Source of the DNA: Physcomitrium patens
Taxonomy: Eukaryota; Streptophyta; Bryopsida; Funariales; Funariaceae
DNA length: 64,000 bases
Direction: 5' to 3'
Assembly (NCBI RefSeq): GCF_000002425.4
Contig: NC_037254.1
Location: 7,918,144 to 7,982,143 of the forward strand
The notes beneath the pieces are model-generated. The model made no database searches and was not told the DNA's origin. It saw nothing but the letters and a program-made list of their open reading frames with translations. Both the position numbers and the translations under genes were made by a program. Shown one piece after another: positions 36,492 through 46,253 of this stretch. The first letter of the stretch is position 1, and each line of letters opens with the position of its first letter.

Positions 36492-36496
36492 CATGG

Positions 36497-36516
36497 CTAT
36501 TGAATAAAAGAAATAA

Positions 36517-36561
<45 letters not shown>

Positions 36562-37235
36562 CAATAAAAAATAATTTAAAAATATAAATAATACTTACAA
36601 AGGTAATAAAACTAATAAGTATTAATGCAATGTATTAATAAAAAATATTTCTACTTATTTTGTATGGCCATAAATAAGGCACAAATGATAGATTAGTAAA
36701 AATAATATGTAGTAGGTTTTCTTGAATAGAGATATAAAGTAGGAATTAACAAAAATTATTTTGATAAATTTCAGATCAATATCTTTGTATAGTTGGTTAC
36801 AAACCATATTTGATTTTTTGTACATTATTTTGAAGAGATTTAACTCCTTCATGACTTTGTGAGAGCTTTGCAAAGTTTATGTTTTTTTGGAGGACTCTAT
36901 TTTGTATTGAAAAAAAAAGAGAAGATATTGATTCATTTCTCTTAATTATTATATTAGATTTTTTTAAAACTTTGTATGATTTTTTTTAAAAAATTAGTAA
37001 GTTAAGCTACATAAGAAATTTGAATTAAAAGAAATAATATTTGTAAAACTTATTGAAATTTGAAATCTATTATTGTATTTATTTAGGATTTAAATAGGAT
37101 TTTTACAGATTTCATTTGAATTTTTTTAGGGATTTTAATTTTTTTTTAATTATTTTAAATTTAATTTAAAATTATATTGATTTTTTTTATTAAGATTGCT
37201 TAAGGTTTATTTGAAGTTAGGTATAATATAATAAT
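36497..37235. other. AT-rich spacer between elements B and C
   Basis: No gene seen. It contains a (TA)n run and, toward 37070-37235, AGGATTT-rich degenerate sequence like that inserted in element A gag (about 5220-5760). The same type resumes on the far side of element C, so C inserted into it. Confidence 0.55.
36522..36557. repeat. (TA)n microsatellite
   Basis: Uninterrupted TA run just outside element B. Confidence 0.95.
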
Positions 37236-37240
37236 TTTAT

Positions 37241-37632
37241 TGTCATGGACACAGAAATACAGACTCAAGATCTAACAAGAAGTTTAAGAAGAACTGGCAA
37301 GAACTAGATTAATCAGATGAGAACAACACCAAAGAGGTGAGCTAGAGCTCCAAGAGATGTGTTGTCAAGACTAAAGAACTCTTCAGTCTCGATTCCAATA
37401 TATACTCTTATTTAGAAAGCTTCTCAAGCAACTTCTACCAACTAGGAAGCTTCTAGAAGGTTCCAGAGACTTGTTTCTAGAAGGTTCTAGAAACTTGTCT
37501 CAAGAAGGTTCTAAGGACTATGTCCCTAACATCTTCTACTAACTAAGAAGCTTCTAGAAGGTTCCAGAGACTTGCTTCTAGAAGGTTCTAGAAACTTGTC
37601 TCTAGAAGGTTCTAAGGACTATGTCCCTAACA
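37241..37632 (-). repeat. Element C 3' LTR
   Basis: Plus-strand ends TGTCATGG and CCTAACA. U3 (the right part on the plus strand) contains a 101-bp tandem duplication rich in GAAnnTTC units. The TATA box is near 37400 on the minus strand. Confidence 0.92.
37446..37593 (-). promoter_or_regulatory. Heat-shock-element arrays in the element C LTR
   Basis: Four perfect alternating arrays: GAAnnTTCnnGAAnnTTC at 37446-37463 and 37547-37564, and TTCnnGAAnnTTCnnGAA at 37475-37492 and 37576-37593. They lie about 45-190 bp upstream of the TATA box on the minus strand. The pentamer pattern is the consensus bound by heat-shock transcription factors; heat-inducible transcription is inferred. Confidence 0.7.
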
Positions 37633-37650
37633 TCATCCCTTCTTTTAGCT
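37633..37650 (-). other. Polypurine tract of element C
   Basis: On the minus strand AAAAGAAGGGATGA abuts the 3' LTR, the expected plus-strand primer. Confidence 0.65.
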
Positions 37651-37736
37651 TCGAGGTCTCTGAGAAGCAATGTTGTTGATCAGTACCAATGCAAGAAAAT
37701 GAAGATCTGTCACATAACGTCTGCTATGAACTCCAA

Positions 37737-38033
37737 CTATTGTTCACGAGGCAAGTGGTTCATCCGCCCTTGAAGCCAACGATAGTGGCCCACTCCTTCA
37801 ACTTCTGACCAAGCATAAACTTCCGTGTCCTCATTATGAAATTGTCCTGCAAACATGCCTTCTGGCTGACCATCGTAAGTAGGCTCGGACTCAAATACAA
37901 TCACCAGTGATTGGTTACTCGGTATCCTCCGTCGTCGTTGTGGTGTAGGCGGTTCTTCATCTCGGGGTCGCCTTCGTGACCTAGTCGGTTGAGATAATCT
38001 GACTGACATAGTATCTATCTCTTGGCTATCCAT
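37737..38033 (-). CDS. Element C accessory ORF downstream of pol (98 aa, C-terminally cut)
   Basis: No known family recognised. It starts MDSQ, like the MESQ of the element D protein. An Arg-rich segment (RLSQPTRSRRRPRDEE) follows, then a hydrophobic core (LVIVFESEPTYDGQPEG) and the conserved GVGHYRWLQGRMNHLPREQ. In D the corresponding segment is GMGHYQWLRGPINHLRREQ. The frame ends at TAG, but the downstream codons still align with the D C-terminus (EYVASII versus EFIADVM) through a second stop derivable from CGA, so the ancestral protein was about 20 residues longer. It lies about 130 bases after the pol stop. The basic N-terminus suggests nucleic-acid binding or nuclear targeting, which is inference only. 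Confidence 0.7.
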   Translation of the reverse strand: MDSQEIDTMSVRLSQPTRSRRRPRDEEPPTPQRRRRIPSNQSLVIVFESEPTYDGQPEGMFAGQFHNEDTEVYAWSEVEGVGHYRWLQGRMNHLPREQ

Positions 38034-38164
38034 ATCAAATGACCAAACTATAGGTAGTGAAAAAATTCTATTTTATCTTGGAGAAAATAACTACATCAAC
38101 TACGAATTTTGGTGGTGCTCTCCCCCTTTCTTATATTCTTGGGTGAATAAGCTTCAGAAGGAAG

Positions 38165-41100
38165 CTATCGTCGAACCGGCTTAGATTTATGAGGATATTG
38201 TTGATGAAACTCTTGTACCTTTTGTGGCGCATTGATGAGATTTTCAGTTGGCTCCCACGTTCGCTCATTAATGTCGTAGCCGCTCCAATGAACAAGATAC
38301 TCCAACTTGCCCCACCTTCGCCGTGAATCCAGTACCTTTTCAACCTCGTATTCCTCATGGTTCTCGATCTCAATACTAGGTGGCAGACATTGTACTCTTC
38401 CAGGAAAAGACGACTCTCAATAAGGCTCTAATAGAGAAACATGAAAGACTGGATGTACCTTCATAGAAGCCAATAATTCTAGACGGTACGCCACTGGATT
38501 GATTTACTTCTGGATGATAAATGGTCCCAATCTTCGATAGTCCAACTTATCACATGATAGCTTAGTCTTAATATTCCGTCGAAAAAGCCATGCTTTATCT
38601 CCAATTTTGAAAGTAGGTGCTTGATTCCGAAATATATCTGCAGACATCTTGTAGGATTCTTGAGCGGATTGTAATTGAAGCTTCAATGTATTTTGAAGCT
38701 TTGATAGTTGTTTCGCAAATCCTTCAGCTGCTGGATTGTTATTTGTTGACAAATTCAATAAATCAAGCTTCGGATGATACCCATAGTTGGAAAAAAATGG
38801 TGTGTATTGAGTCGACGCATGGAGGGTGTTGTTATATGTAAACTCGGCTAGCGACAGATATGTGGTCCAATCGTCTTGCTGATAGTTGAGGCTGCATTGT
38901 AAGTATTGTTCTAAGACTTGATTCACCCGTTCCGTTTGGCCATCAGTTTGAGGATGAAAAGCCGAAGAAAGCTTGATATCCACCTTCAGTATCTCAAAGA
39001 GAGATCTCCAAAACTTTGATACGAACTTGATTCATCGATCTGATACGATATGTCCTAGTAGTCGATGATATCGATACACATTATCGAGAAAGAGCCTTGT
39101 TGTGACTTCACTAAATGATGTCTTCTTGCAAGGAACAAAGTGTGCTATCTTTGTAAGCCGATCTACCACGACAAAGATGTTGTGAAATGAGTTCGATGAT
39201 GGAAGGTCCATGATAAAGTCCATGGAAACTGAAAACCATGGTCGACGTGGAATCGGCAATGGCTGTAAGAGTCCATAAGGGTGATGCCGAGGATTCTTGG
39301 ATCTTGAACAGATGTCGCAGGAGAGGACAAAATCTTTCACATCTTTCCATATTTGGTGCCACCAAAAATCTCGAGAAATAAGCTCCAAGGTCTTGTTGAA
39401 TCCAAAATATCCCGCAATTGGAAAATCGTGACGAGATTGAAGAACTCAAAGTCGTGCTGGTCCTTTTGGGATATACAGCCACTCCTCAAAGTATAAAAGA
39501 TCTCTCTCCACCTTGAATTTGTCGTCATTGGCACGCTGCTTGATATCAATGGCTATTGAATCTTTAATAGTCGCGGCACATACCTGATTCAAGAAGTCAG
39601 TATCAATTGGCACAATAGTAGCGCAAAGCTGAAATTGCTCTGGCTTCAATAATGTCATACATTGTTGATCAAACGCTGCTTGTTCAACCTTTGGTACAAG
39701 ATACAATCTCCTTGATAAGGCATGAGATAGTCCTTGCTGCTTTCTAGGTCGATAAGTGATAGCAAAATTGAACCTAGATACCAACATACTCCACCGAGCT
39801 TGACGTTGATTTAGAACTCGAGCCGACATGAAATACTCCAAATTCTTGTGATTTGTGTATACGGTCACTGGGTGTGCAGCTCCTTCAAGAAAGTGACGCC
39901 ATTCTTGGAAAGAATCCACTATAGCAAGAAATTCCTTATCGTAGATCTCATAATTGATTTCAGTAATAGAGAACTTTCGAGAATAGAATGCAACCAGATG
40001 GAGTTTCTTGTCTTCTCCCATTTGTGAAAGTACAACTCTCAAAGCAAATTCCAAAGCATCAATTTTTAAATAAAAGGCCTTTGTAAAGTCTGGATGTATC
40101 AAGATTGGAGCCGTAGTAAATGCGATCTTCAAGTCTTGAAACGCCTTCTCCGCTAGAGGTTCTTATTCCAGCTTATCCTTGCATGTCAACCGAGTGAGAG
40201 GAGCAACAACTTGATAGTAATTCTTGATGAAGATCTGATACAAGTTGGCAAAACCAAGAAAGCATTGTACATCTCTAACCGTCTTCGGAACCTCTTAGGA
40301 CACGATTGCTTCCACCTTCTTGGGGTCCATCTTCAAGCCTTCCGTAGTTGCAACAAACCCCAGAAACTCCATCTCTATTTAGTGAAATAAATACTTCTCC
40401 AACTTGGCATATAGTCCTCGCTTGCATAGTTTCTCCAAGACTAAACGAACGTGCTTTTCATGCTCTTCCTCATTTTTGGAGAATATCAGAATATCATCCA
40501 AATAGATGACAACAAAATCATTAAGGTATTCTCAAAAAATATCATTCATCATATGTTTAAAGATCGCTGGAGCATTGGTAAGACCAAAGGATATGACATT
40601 ATTCTCAAAATGGCCATACCTTGTACGGAACGCTGTCTTCCACTCATCTCCTTCCTTGATTCGTACGAGGTTGTAAGCTCCCCTTAGATCAATTTTTGTA
40701 AAAATCCTTGCACGTCTAAGTTATTTTAAGAGACCAGAAATCAAGGATAACGGGTAACGATTCTTCTTTTTTACCTTATTGAGGCCTCGATAGTCCACGC
40801 ACATCTGCAATGAGCCATCTTTCTTCTTCACAAATAAGATGGGTGTTCCAGTTGACGATTTTGAATGACAGATGAAGTTCTTGACTGGATTGTTGTCGAT
40901 GTACTTTCGCAACTCTGCCAACTCCGTCTGCGATAGATTGTAGATTGGACCAAAAGGCGGTTGTGCTCCTTCTTGTAAGTCTATGGCGCAATCATATGGT
41001 CTGTGTTCCGGTAGCATGTCGGCATTTTTCTTTTGAAATACATCTTTAAAATCCTTATATTACTCTTGTATACTTGTTGTCAAGATCTTCTCCCCGGTAA

Positions 41101-41617
41101 TTGGAGCCGCATAAATGATAAACGATGTGCTTTCTTTGGACGATCTTATAATCGCTCTTGCTCCAATAAATAAGAATTTTTTTATTCGAGATTTTCTACT
41201 AGGCTTGTTCTTGGGTGGTTTTGTGGGAAAGATCATCTTTCGTAACTTCCAATCTATAGATGGGTTATACTTTTCCAACCAAGAAAGACCAAGAATAACA
41301 GGATTTGATGGGGTTCTAATAATATTGAAAATAATATGACTACTATGGCCCTTAAACATCACTTCTATAGGTTCTGATTCATAGGTGATACTACCAGACA
41401 ATAAAGGTCGCCCATCTATGATCTCAACGTGAATAGGTTTAGATTTTTGTACTAAAAGGATCTTATGATGCTTTGCAAATTCTTCGTCTAAGAAACAAGT
41501 AGATGCTCCTGAATCTAATAATGCTAAGGTTCTCAGTTTCTGAGGGCCAATAAGCAAAGGGATTATAAAACAAAGGGCAAGTTGAGCGGAAAGAAAGGAA
41601 CCAGGTTGTTGTTGCAA
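38165..41617 (-). pseudogene. Element C pol (protease, RT, RNase H, integrase, chromodomain)
   Basis: Minus-strand domains in order: protease (41060-41617) with LLDSGAST; RT (about 40140-41017) with the [12 protein letters not shown] active site kept (plus-strand near 40490-40520); RNase H (39446-40132); integrase with the CDIC zinc pair, MDFIMDLPSS and an intact catalytic Glu in TDGQTERVNQ (38504-39440); and chromodomain (about 38200-38400) with [23 protein letters not shown]. Lesions: Arg and Gln codons converted to stops in RT, frame changes between segments, and a zinc-binding His changed to Tyr (AGYFGFN against AGHFGYN in D). The chromodomain would tether integration to modified histones. 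Not functional as it stands. Confidence 0.85.
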
Positions 41618-41643
41618 TGTTTCACTATCTAGCTGTACGGTTC

Positions 41644-42670
41644 CTATTGTGGCTGAGCATCGTCGTTTTCCTGAATAAACGTGTCTCTAGTCCTGAAAAT
41701 ACGTCGATTTTGCTTCTTGGGGCAGTTTCCAACTTTGTGGCCTTCTTCACCGCAATACAAGCATAGACCTTCCTCCATACGCCGCTTTTTTTTCTTCTAG
41801 AGTAAGGGATTTGATACATACCGTATCAATTTGCATGTCTTCTACCTCTGAATGTAAATTCACGGTGCTTGCCGACATAGTTGGAGCGTGGCAAACCGTA
41901 TGTTGTCTTGAACGTTGATCTTGACGGCGTTGGAATACGCGGTTATCGCACTTCACAGCTTAGCTAATAGCTTCGTTGAGCATTTGTGGATCAGGAAGAG
42001 TTAACAGCAAATCCTTCACATCGTCCCTTAAACCCCAATAGAATTGACTCATCAATGCTTCTTCGTCCCAATTGATGTCGCATGCTAATTGCTTGAAGTC
42101 TGATGCATAGACTGATATAGAGTGCATTCCTTATCGTAGTGACCAAATCTTTGTTGTAGCCCATCGAACCTTGTCGTGTTCACCAAATACTTCTGCAAAC
42201 GCCTCCAAAAAGGTTTCAAAGTTGTTTAGTATGGACGATCATTTCTCAAACAAAGGAGCAAACCATGATAGAGCTTGTCCTGTTAGTAAGGTTCCAACAA
42301 GCCCAACACGTGACTCCTCCGTTGGATAGCGTTCGGGCTATAAAAATGTTATCAACTTGATTTGGTTGACGAATGCTCGAAACTTGGAATGCGTACCATC
42401 GAACTTATCCAAAAGGCTAACTTGGGGCTCCTTATGTTGTAGAACCAGCGGTGCTTGTTGAACCTGAGGCAAAATTGCTTCTCCAAGTGCAGAATTTTGA
42501 GGCTGGTGCAACTTAGATTGTACCATCCCAGATGTTCCATCATTATGAAGCCTTGCGACGGCTCCTTCAATCTCTGTAGTTCTTTGTGATAACGTAGCGA
42601 GGGCATTCATGATAGCATCCAACTTGGACTCCGAACTTTCTGTCATACTAATGTCTTGACCCACGGCCAT
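41644..42670 (-). pseudogene. Element C gag
   Basis: ATG at minus-strand 42670 (MAVGQDIS). A predicted coiled-coil-like N-terminus (DAIMNALATLSQRTTEIEG) leads to the conserved LLDKFDGTHSKFRAFVNQI, then capsid-like sequence, then a CCHC zinc knuckle CLYCGEEGHKVGNC (41722-41763). Several in-frame stops and at least one frame change interrupt it. Gag would package element RNA. Confidence 0.8.
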
Positions 42671-42935
42671 TCTAAGAGAAGGACAGAAATGACTCTACAA
42701 GAAGACAATATTGGTTTAGAGGAGGGTACTCCACAACCTCTAAAATGCCTTAAGAGCTTCAAGAAAAGGGATAATCCACTCTCTCCAAGAAGAATAAGAT
42801 TCCAATATTGTAACAAAAGAAGTATCAGTTTAGAGGAGGGTAATCCACAACCTCTAAAATGCTAGTATACTTCTAAGTAGAGGGGTAATCCACTCTAACG
42901 AGGAAGAAACTAGCTCTGATATCTGAGGTGAGTGA

Positions 42936-42946
42936 AGTCTCGATAA
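42936..42946 (-). other. Putative self-primer binding site, element C
   Basis: On the minus strand TTATCGAGACT lies 2 nt inside the 5' LTR. It is complementary to 10 of 11 bases of AGTCTCGACAA in the LTR (43069-43079); the one mismatch is a transition. The sequence differs from that of A, B and D, but the geometry is the same. Confidence 0.65.
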
Positions 42947-42948
42947 AC

Positions 42949-43339
42949 TGTCACGGACATAGAAATACAGACTCGAGATCTAACAAGAAGTTCAAGAAAA
43001 ACTGGCAAGAACTAGATTAATCAGATGAAACAACACTAAAGAGGTGAGCTAGAGCTCCAAGAGATGTGTTGTCGAGACTGAAGAACTCTTCAGCCTCGAT
43101 TCTAATATATACTCCTATTTAGGAAACTTCTCAAGCAACTTCTACCAACTAGGAAGCTTCTAGAAGGTTCCAGAGACTTGTTTCTAGAAGATTCTAGAAA
43201 CTTGTCTCAAGAAGGTTCTAAGGACTATGTCCTTAACATCTTCTATCAACTAAGAAGCTTCTAGAAGGTTCCAGAGACTTGCTTCTAGAAGGTTCTAGAA
43301 ACTTGTCTTTAGAAGGTTCTAAGGACTATGTCCCTAACA
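42949..43339 (-). repeat. Element C 5' LTR
   Basis: Carries the same U3 heat-shock-element arrays (the first at 43153-43170), a minus-strand TATA box (43104-43111), and a dyad of 13-bp arms (43072-43084 and 43087-43099, one mismatch) that spans the inferred transcription start at 43079. Confidence 0.92.
43104..43111 (-). promoter_or_regulatory. TATA box of the element C 5' LTR
   Basis: Minus-strand TATATATT. The inferred start base (43079) is 32 nt downstream, normal spacing for a plant TATA promoter, and it is the first base of the 11-nt self-primer sequence. Confidence 0.65.
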
Positions 43340-43344
43340 TTTAT

Positions 43345-44480
43345 TTAGATTATTTAAGATTATCAAGGTATTTCTAAACATCTTATGCATTTTTTTTTTT
43401 TTGATTTTTATATAATTTTAAGATAAGATCAAATCTTTTTATAGTTGTATGCTTAGTGTATTTTAAAGCTAACCTTCAAATAATAAAACACCATGAATAC
43501 TATGAAAGGTATTCCTTTACCTAATGGATTTGTACATGATATGCATTCATTGACTTGTAATTGTATTTTGATTGAATGTCTAAAAAAAATAAGTTTTATT
43601 GCTTTATTTTTGTCTTCTAGTAAATATACATTGATTAAATATTTTTTATATTTTTGTAGTTAAATTGATTAGAATATAAAATAATAAATTTAGAATCTAA
43701 TTTTTGATCTTATTAAGTTGAAATAAATATATGTGTATTATGTCTAAGTGGCCTTGTAATACTATTTTTGAATTTTCTACAAATAGTAGTCATTTTAATT
43801 TTAATTCTTAATTAATTTTTATACTTTTTTCAGATTTTTCTAAAAGTTCTAATGGTAATTAATATTTGACTATAATATTTTCAACGAAGAGATATATAAG
43901 TAGAAAAATAAAGGTCTATATATAAGATAATATTATTTGTATAATATTTCTAAATATAAAGAGGCTAAATTTTTATTTGGTAAGATTTAATATATCAATT
44001 TGCATTCATAAGTCTAAATAATATTAATTTTATCATTTGATAAAATTTAAAAGTAGGTGAAGAACTTGTATAATTAAAAATAATTAAAAAATTTAGTAGA
44101 TAAGTTGTCTTTTCAGTTAATAGAATTTTAGAAAGTCAATTCTAGGTTTTTCTCTTTTACAAGTCATCCTAGATGGTTGTTATGTGTGAATTGTCAAATT
44201 GAATAATTGATTTTTATGAAATAAAACAAGAGATTTAGAGTACCAATAGTACAATTGTTAGGTGAAATTTAGTTTAGAGGAGTTAGAAAAAGGTAAAATA
44301 GTAATAGTGCAAAAAATACAATTTAATATAGAAAATTTAGTACAAATCTTCAATATAGAAGGCACCTTCGAGGCATCAATTGAGCATCATTTGTAATATC
44401 TTAGAAGCATCTAAAAAGAATTTAAAATATTCAAGATTCTAGTATTATATGATCTATATATGATCTAAATATAATTCATA
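43345..44480. other. AT-rich spacer between elements C and D
   Basis: No gene seen. The first ~170 bases continue the AGGATTT-type repeat interrupted by element C. C and D are transcribed away from each other across this 1.1 kb. Confidence 0.55.
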
Positions 44481-44485
44481 TATGG

Positions 44486-45037
44486 TGTCACGGCCATAAT
44501 CATATAAGCTAATAATTACATATAGAAATAGGTAGAAGTAAGTAAAAGTAGATAAAAATAAGTTAATTCTATAATATTTAATATAGAAGCTTCCTAAAAA
44601 CTTCCTAGACGCTGCTTTGACTTCATAGGTGTCTTTAATTGACTTTTTGGATTAGAAACGTGGTCAACAAGTTGGCCATGTGCCACACATGTTGTTAGCT
44701 TGAAGATCAAGCTAACTATGTGGCCCACACATAGAAAAACTTGCCTTGTAAGTCAAGGCATGTGCCCTACAAAGTCAACACCTATTGGAGGTCCTATAGA
44801 ACGTCTCCACGTAGCTCTTAGTTAGATAGTATATATAGAGACAAGAGTGAAGGCTTCTTCACTCTTGTCAACTCCTTTCTTGCTTCTAGTCTAGGTTCAA
44901 GAGTCTTTAGTTTCTTGTCTTATGGCAATAGCCATTTCAGTTTCCTTTTAATATACCTACTTGTTTATATTTTGACTTATTATATCGAGATAGCCTTTTT
45001 GTGTATATTTTCCCTCATCGAGTCTTTGTCCTTGACA
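44486..45037 (+). repeat. Element D 5' LTR
   Basis: TGTCACGG...CCTTGACA. It contains a 10-bp hairpin GTTAGCTTGA-AGA-TCAAGCTAAC (44694-44716) in U3, a TATA box at 44830-44837 and a perfect 13-bp dyad at 44840-44869 spanning the inferred start site. Confidence 0.95.
44830..44871 (+). promoter_or_regulatory. Element D promoter core: TATA, dyad and inferred start
   Basis: TATATATA at 44830-44837. A perfect inverted repeat follows: GACAAGAGTGAAG (44840-44852), loop GCTT, CTTCACTCTTGTC (44857-44869). The base 31 nt after the TATA start is A44861, which begins ACTCTTGTCAA (44861-44871), the 11-mer complementary to the site just inside the LTR. The start site is inferred from spacing, not observed. 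Confidence 0.65.
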
Positions 45038-45039
45038 GA

Positions 45040-45050
45040 TTGACAAGAGT
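45040..45050 (+). other. Putative self-primer binding site, element D
   Basis: TTGACAAGAGT begins 2 nt after the 5' LTR (GA spacer) and is the exact complement of ACTCTTGTCAA at 44861-44871. There is no TGG start, so it does not look like a tRNA primer site. Tf1 and sushi-type elements prime from an 11-nt sequence at the 5' end of their own RNA; the same role is proposed here. Confidence 0.7.
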
Positions 45051-45248
45051 ACACTTACAATATCAAAGCTTTGTTTTTCTTGAGTAAGAGTGGATTATCC
45101 CTTTCTCTTGACAAGACATAAGCGTATTAGAAGTTTGCGGATTACCCACTTCTAAACTGATATTGTTCTTAGTATCTTCTTTGTTATCAAGTCTTTCTTT
45201 TCTTTTGTCTTGAGCAGTATCAAACAAATTTTTCTTCTTAGTGTCATT

Positions 45249-46253
45249 ATGGCAGAGCTTGTTGAAATGAAGAGTACAATGGCACAAATGCAAGAGCAAA
45301 TGAGGGAGTTAATGCTTGCGATGCATCAACTCAATTCACCAACACAGGAAAGAACAAGAATAGCAGAAAGTGGGGATATAGAGATGATCGGAGCTGCTTC
45401 AACATCTGCAACAAATCACGTTCCTTCTCCAATTGTGCAACACCCTGTAAGCACTAGAGAACCAAGAATTGCCTTACCCGAGAAATTTGATGGTACGAGA
45501 TCAAAGTTTCGAGGGTTCATCAATCAAGTACAATTGGCAATTGAACTTCAACCGCAAAGCTATCCAACTCTAGGATCACAAGTCAGGTTTATTGGCACTC
45601 TACTTTCTAGTTCTGCATTATCGTGGTTTTCGTCTTTTCTTGAACAATAAAATCCAATATTGGACAATTTGGAAGCTTTTTTGGCGGAGTTTCGATCTAT
45701 GTATGGTGAACACGATGCAACTCGTGTTGCAACAAATAAGATCCGAATTCTGCGACAAGGAAATCGCTCAGTAACAGTGTATGCTTGACAATTTCGACAA
45801 CTTGCAATTGACATCAAGTGGGATGATGCTGCACTCATCAGTCAATTTCTTTATGGATTGCAATACAAAGTAAAGAAATTGATGCTCAACTTACCTGATC
45901 CTCAAACTTTGAGTCAAGCAATCAATTTTGCGGTAAAATGTGATAATCGACTTTTTGAATTTTGATCCGAGAATCATTCATGGGAACCTCAACGTTATTA
46001 CTCAATGGCAACATCAACATCTTTGCCAAATGTACATTCAAAAGTAGAAGACATGCAAATTGACGCGGTATGTTTTAAACCCCTAACTGAGCAAGAAAAG
46101 ATTCGTCGTCGTCAAGAAGGATTATGTTTATATTGCGAAGAACCTAAGCACACTGCTCAACATTGTCCAAAAAAACGACGCAACTATAAAATGAGGGGTA
46201 CGACGGTCAAAGAAGACAACATGTCGGAAAACGGATTCATCCAGCTACAATAG
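45249..46253 (+). pseudogene. Element D gag
   Basis: One frame of 335 codons from ATG 45249 (MAELVEMK) to TAG 46251, interrupted by stops at 45648 (TAA), 45786 (TGA) and 45963 (TGA), each one C-to-T change from Gln or Arg. The N-terminus is a Met/Gln-rich, probably coiled-coil segment. The capsid region contains IALPEKFDGTRSKFRGFINQ. The C-terminal zinc knuckle CLYCEEPKHTAQHC is an intact CCHC. No indels are needed, so the copy decayed by point mutation. Confidence 0.88.

Larger units (their letters stand above)
30544..36496 (-). mobile_element. Element B: decayed chromovirus with CATGG target duplications
   Basis: Minus-strand element bounded by 5-bp duplications CATGG (30544-30548 and 36492-36496) and LTRs of 527 bp each. 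Minus-strand order: 5' LTR (right), self-primer site, gag, pol, accessory ORF, polypurine tract, 3' LTR (left). The sequence is collinear with element D but strongly AT-shifted with many stops. The two LTRs differ substantially, so the insertion is old. Confidence 0.88.
37236..43344 (-). mobile_element. Element C: chromovirus of a second family, TTTAT target duplications
   Basis: Minus strand, bounded by TTTAT duplications (37236-37240, 43340-43344) and LTRs of 392 and 391 bp. Minus-strand order: 5' LTR, self-primer site, gag, protease, RT, RNase H, integrase, chromodomain, accessory ORF, polypurine tract, 3' LTR. LTR sequence and length differ from A, B and D, and protein similarity is only moderate, so it is a separate family. 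The LTRs differ at roughly one position in twenty by eye. Stops are again mostly transition-derived, so the copy is not autonomous. Confidence 0.92.

Noticed and set aside
42913-42924. Match to the plant initiator-Met tRNA primer site (TATCAGAGC core) inside element C, and TATCAAAGC at 45061-45069 in element D
   Set aside because: Both lie 20-24 nt inside the LTR instead of next to it, the expected TGG is absent, and elements A and B lack it. The 11-mer 2 nt from the LTR is the more consistent primer site. It remains the main alternative.
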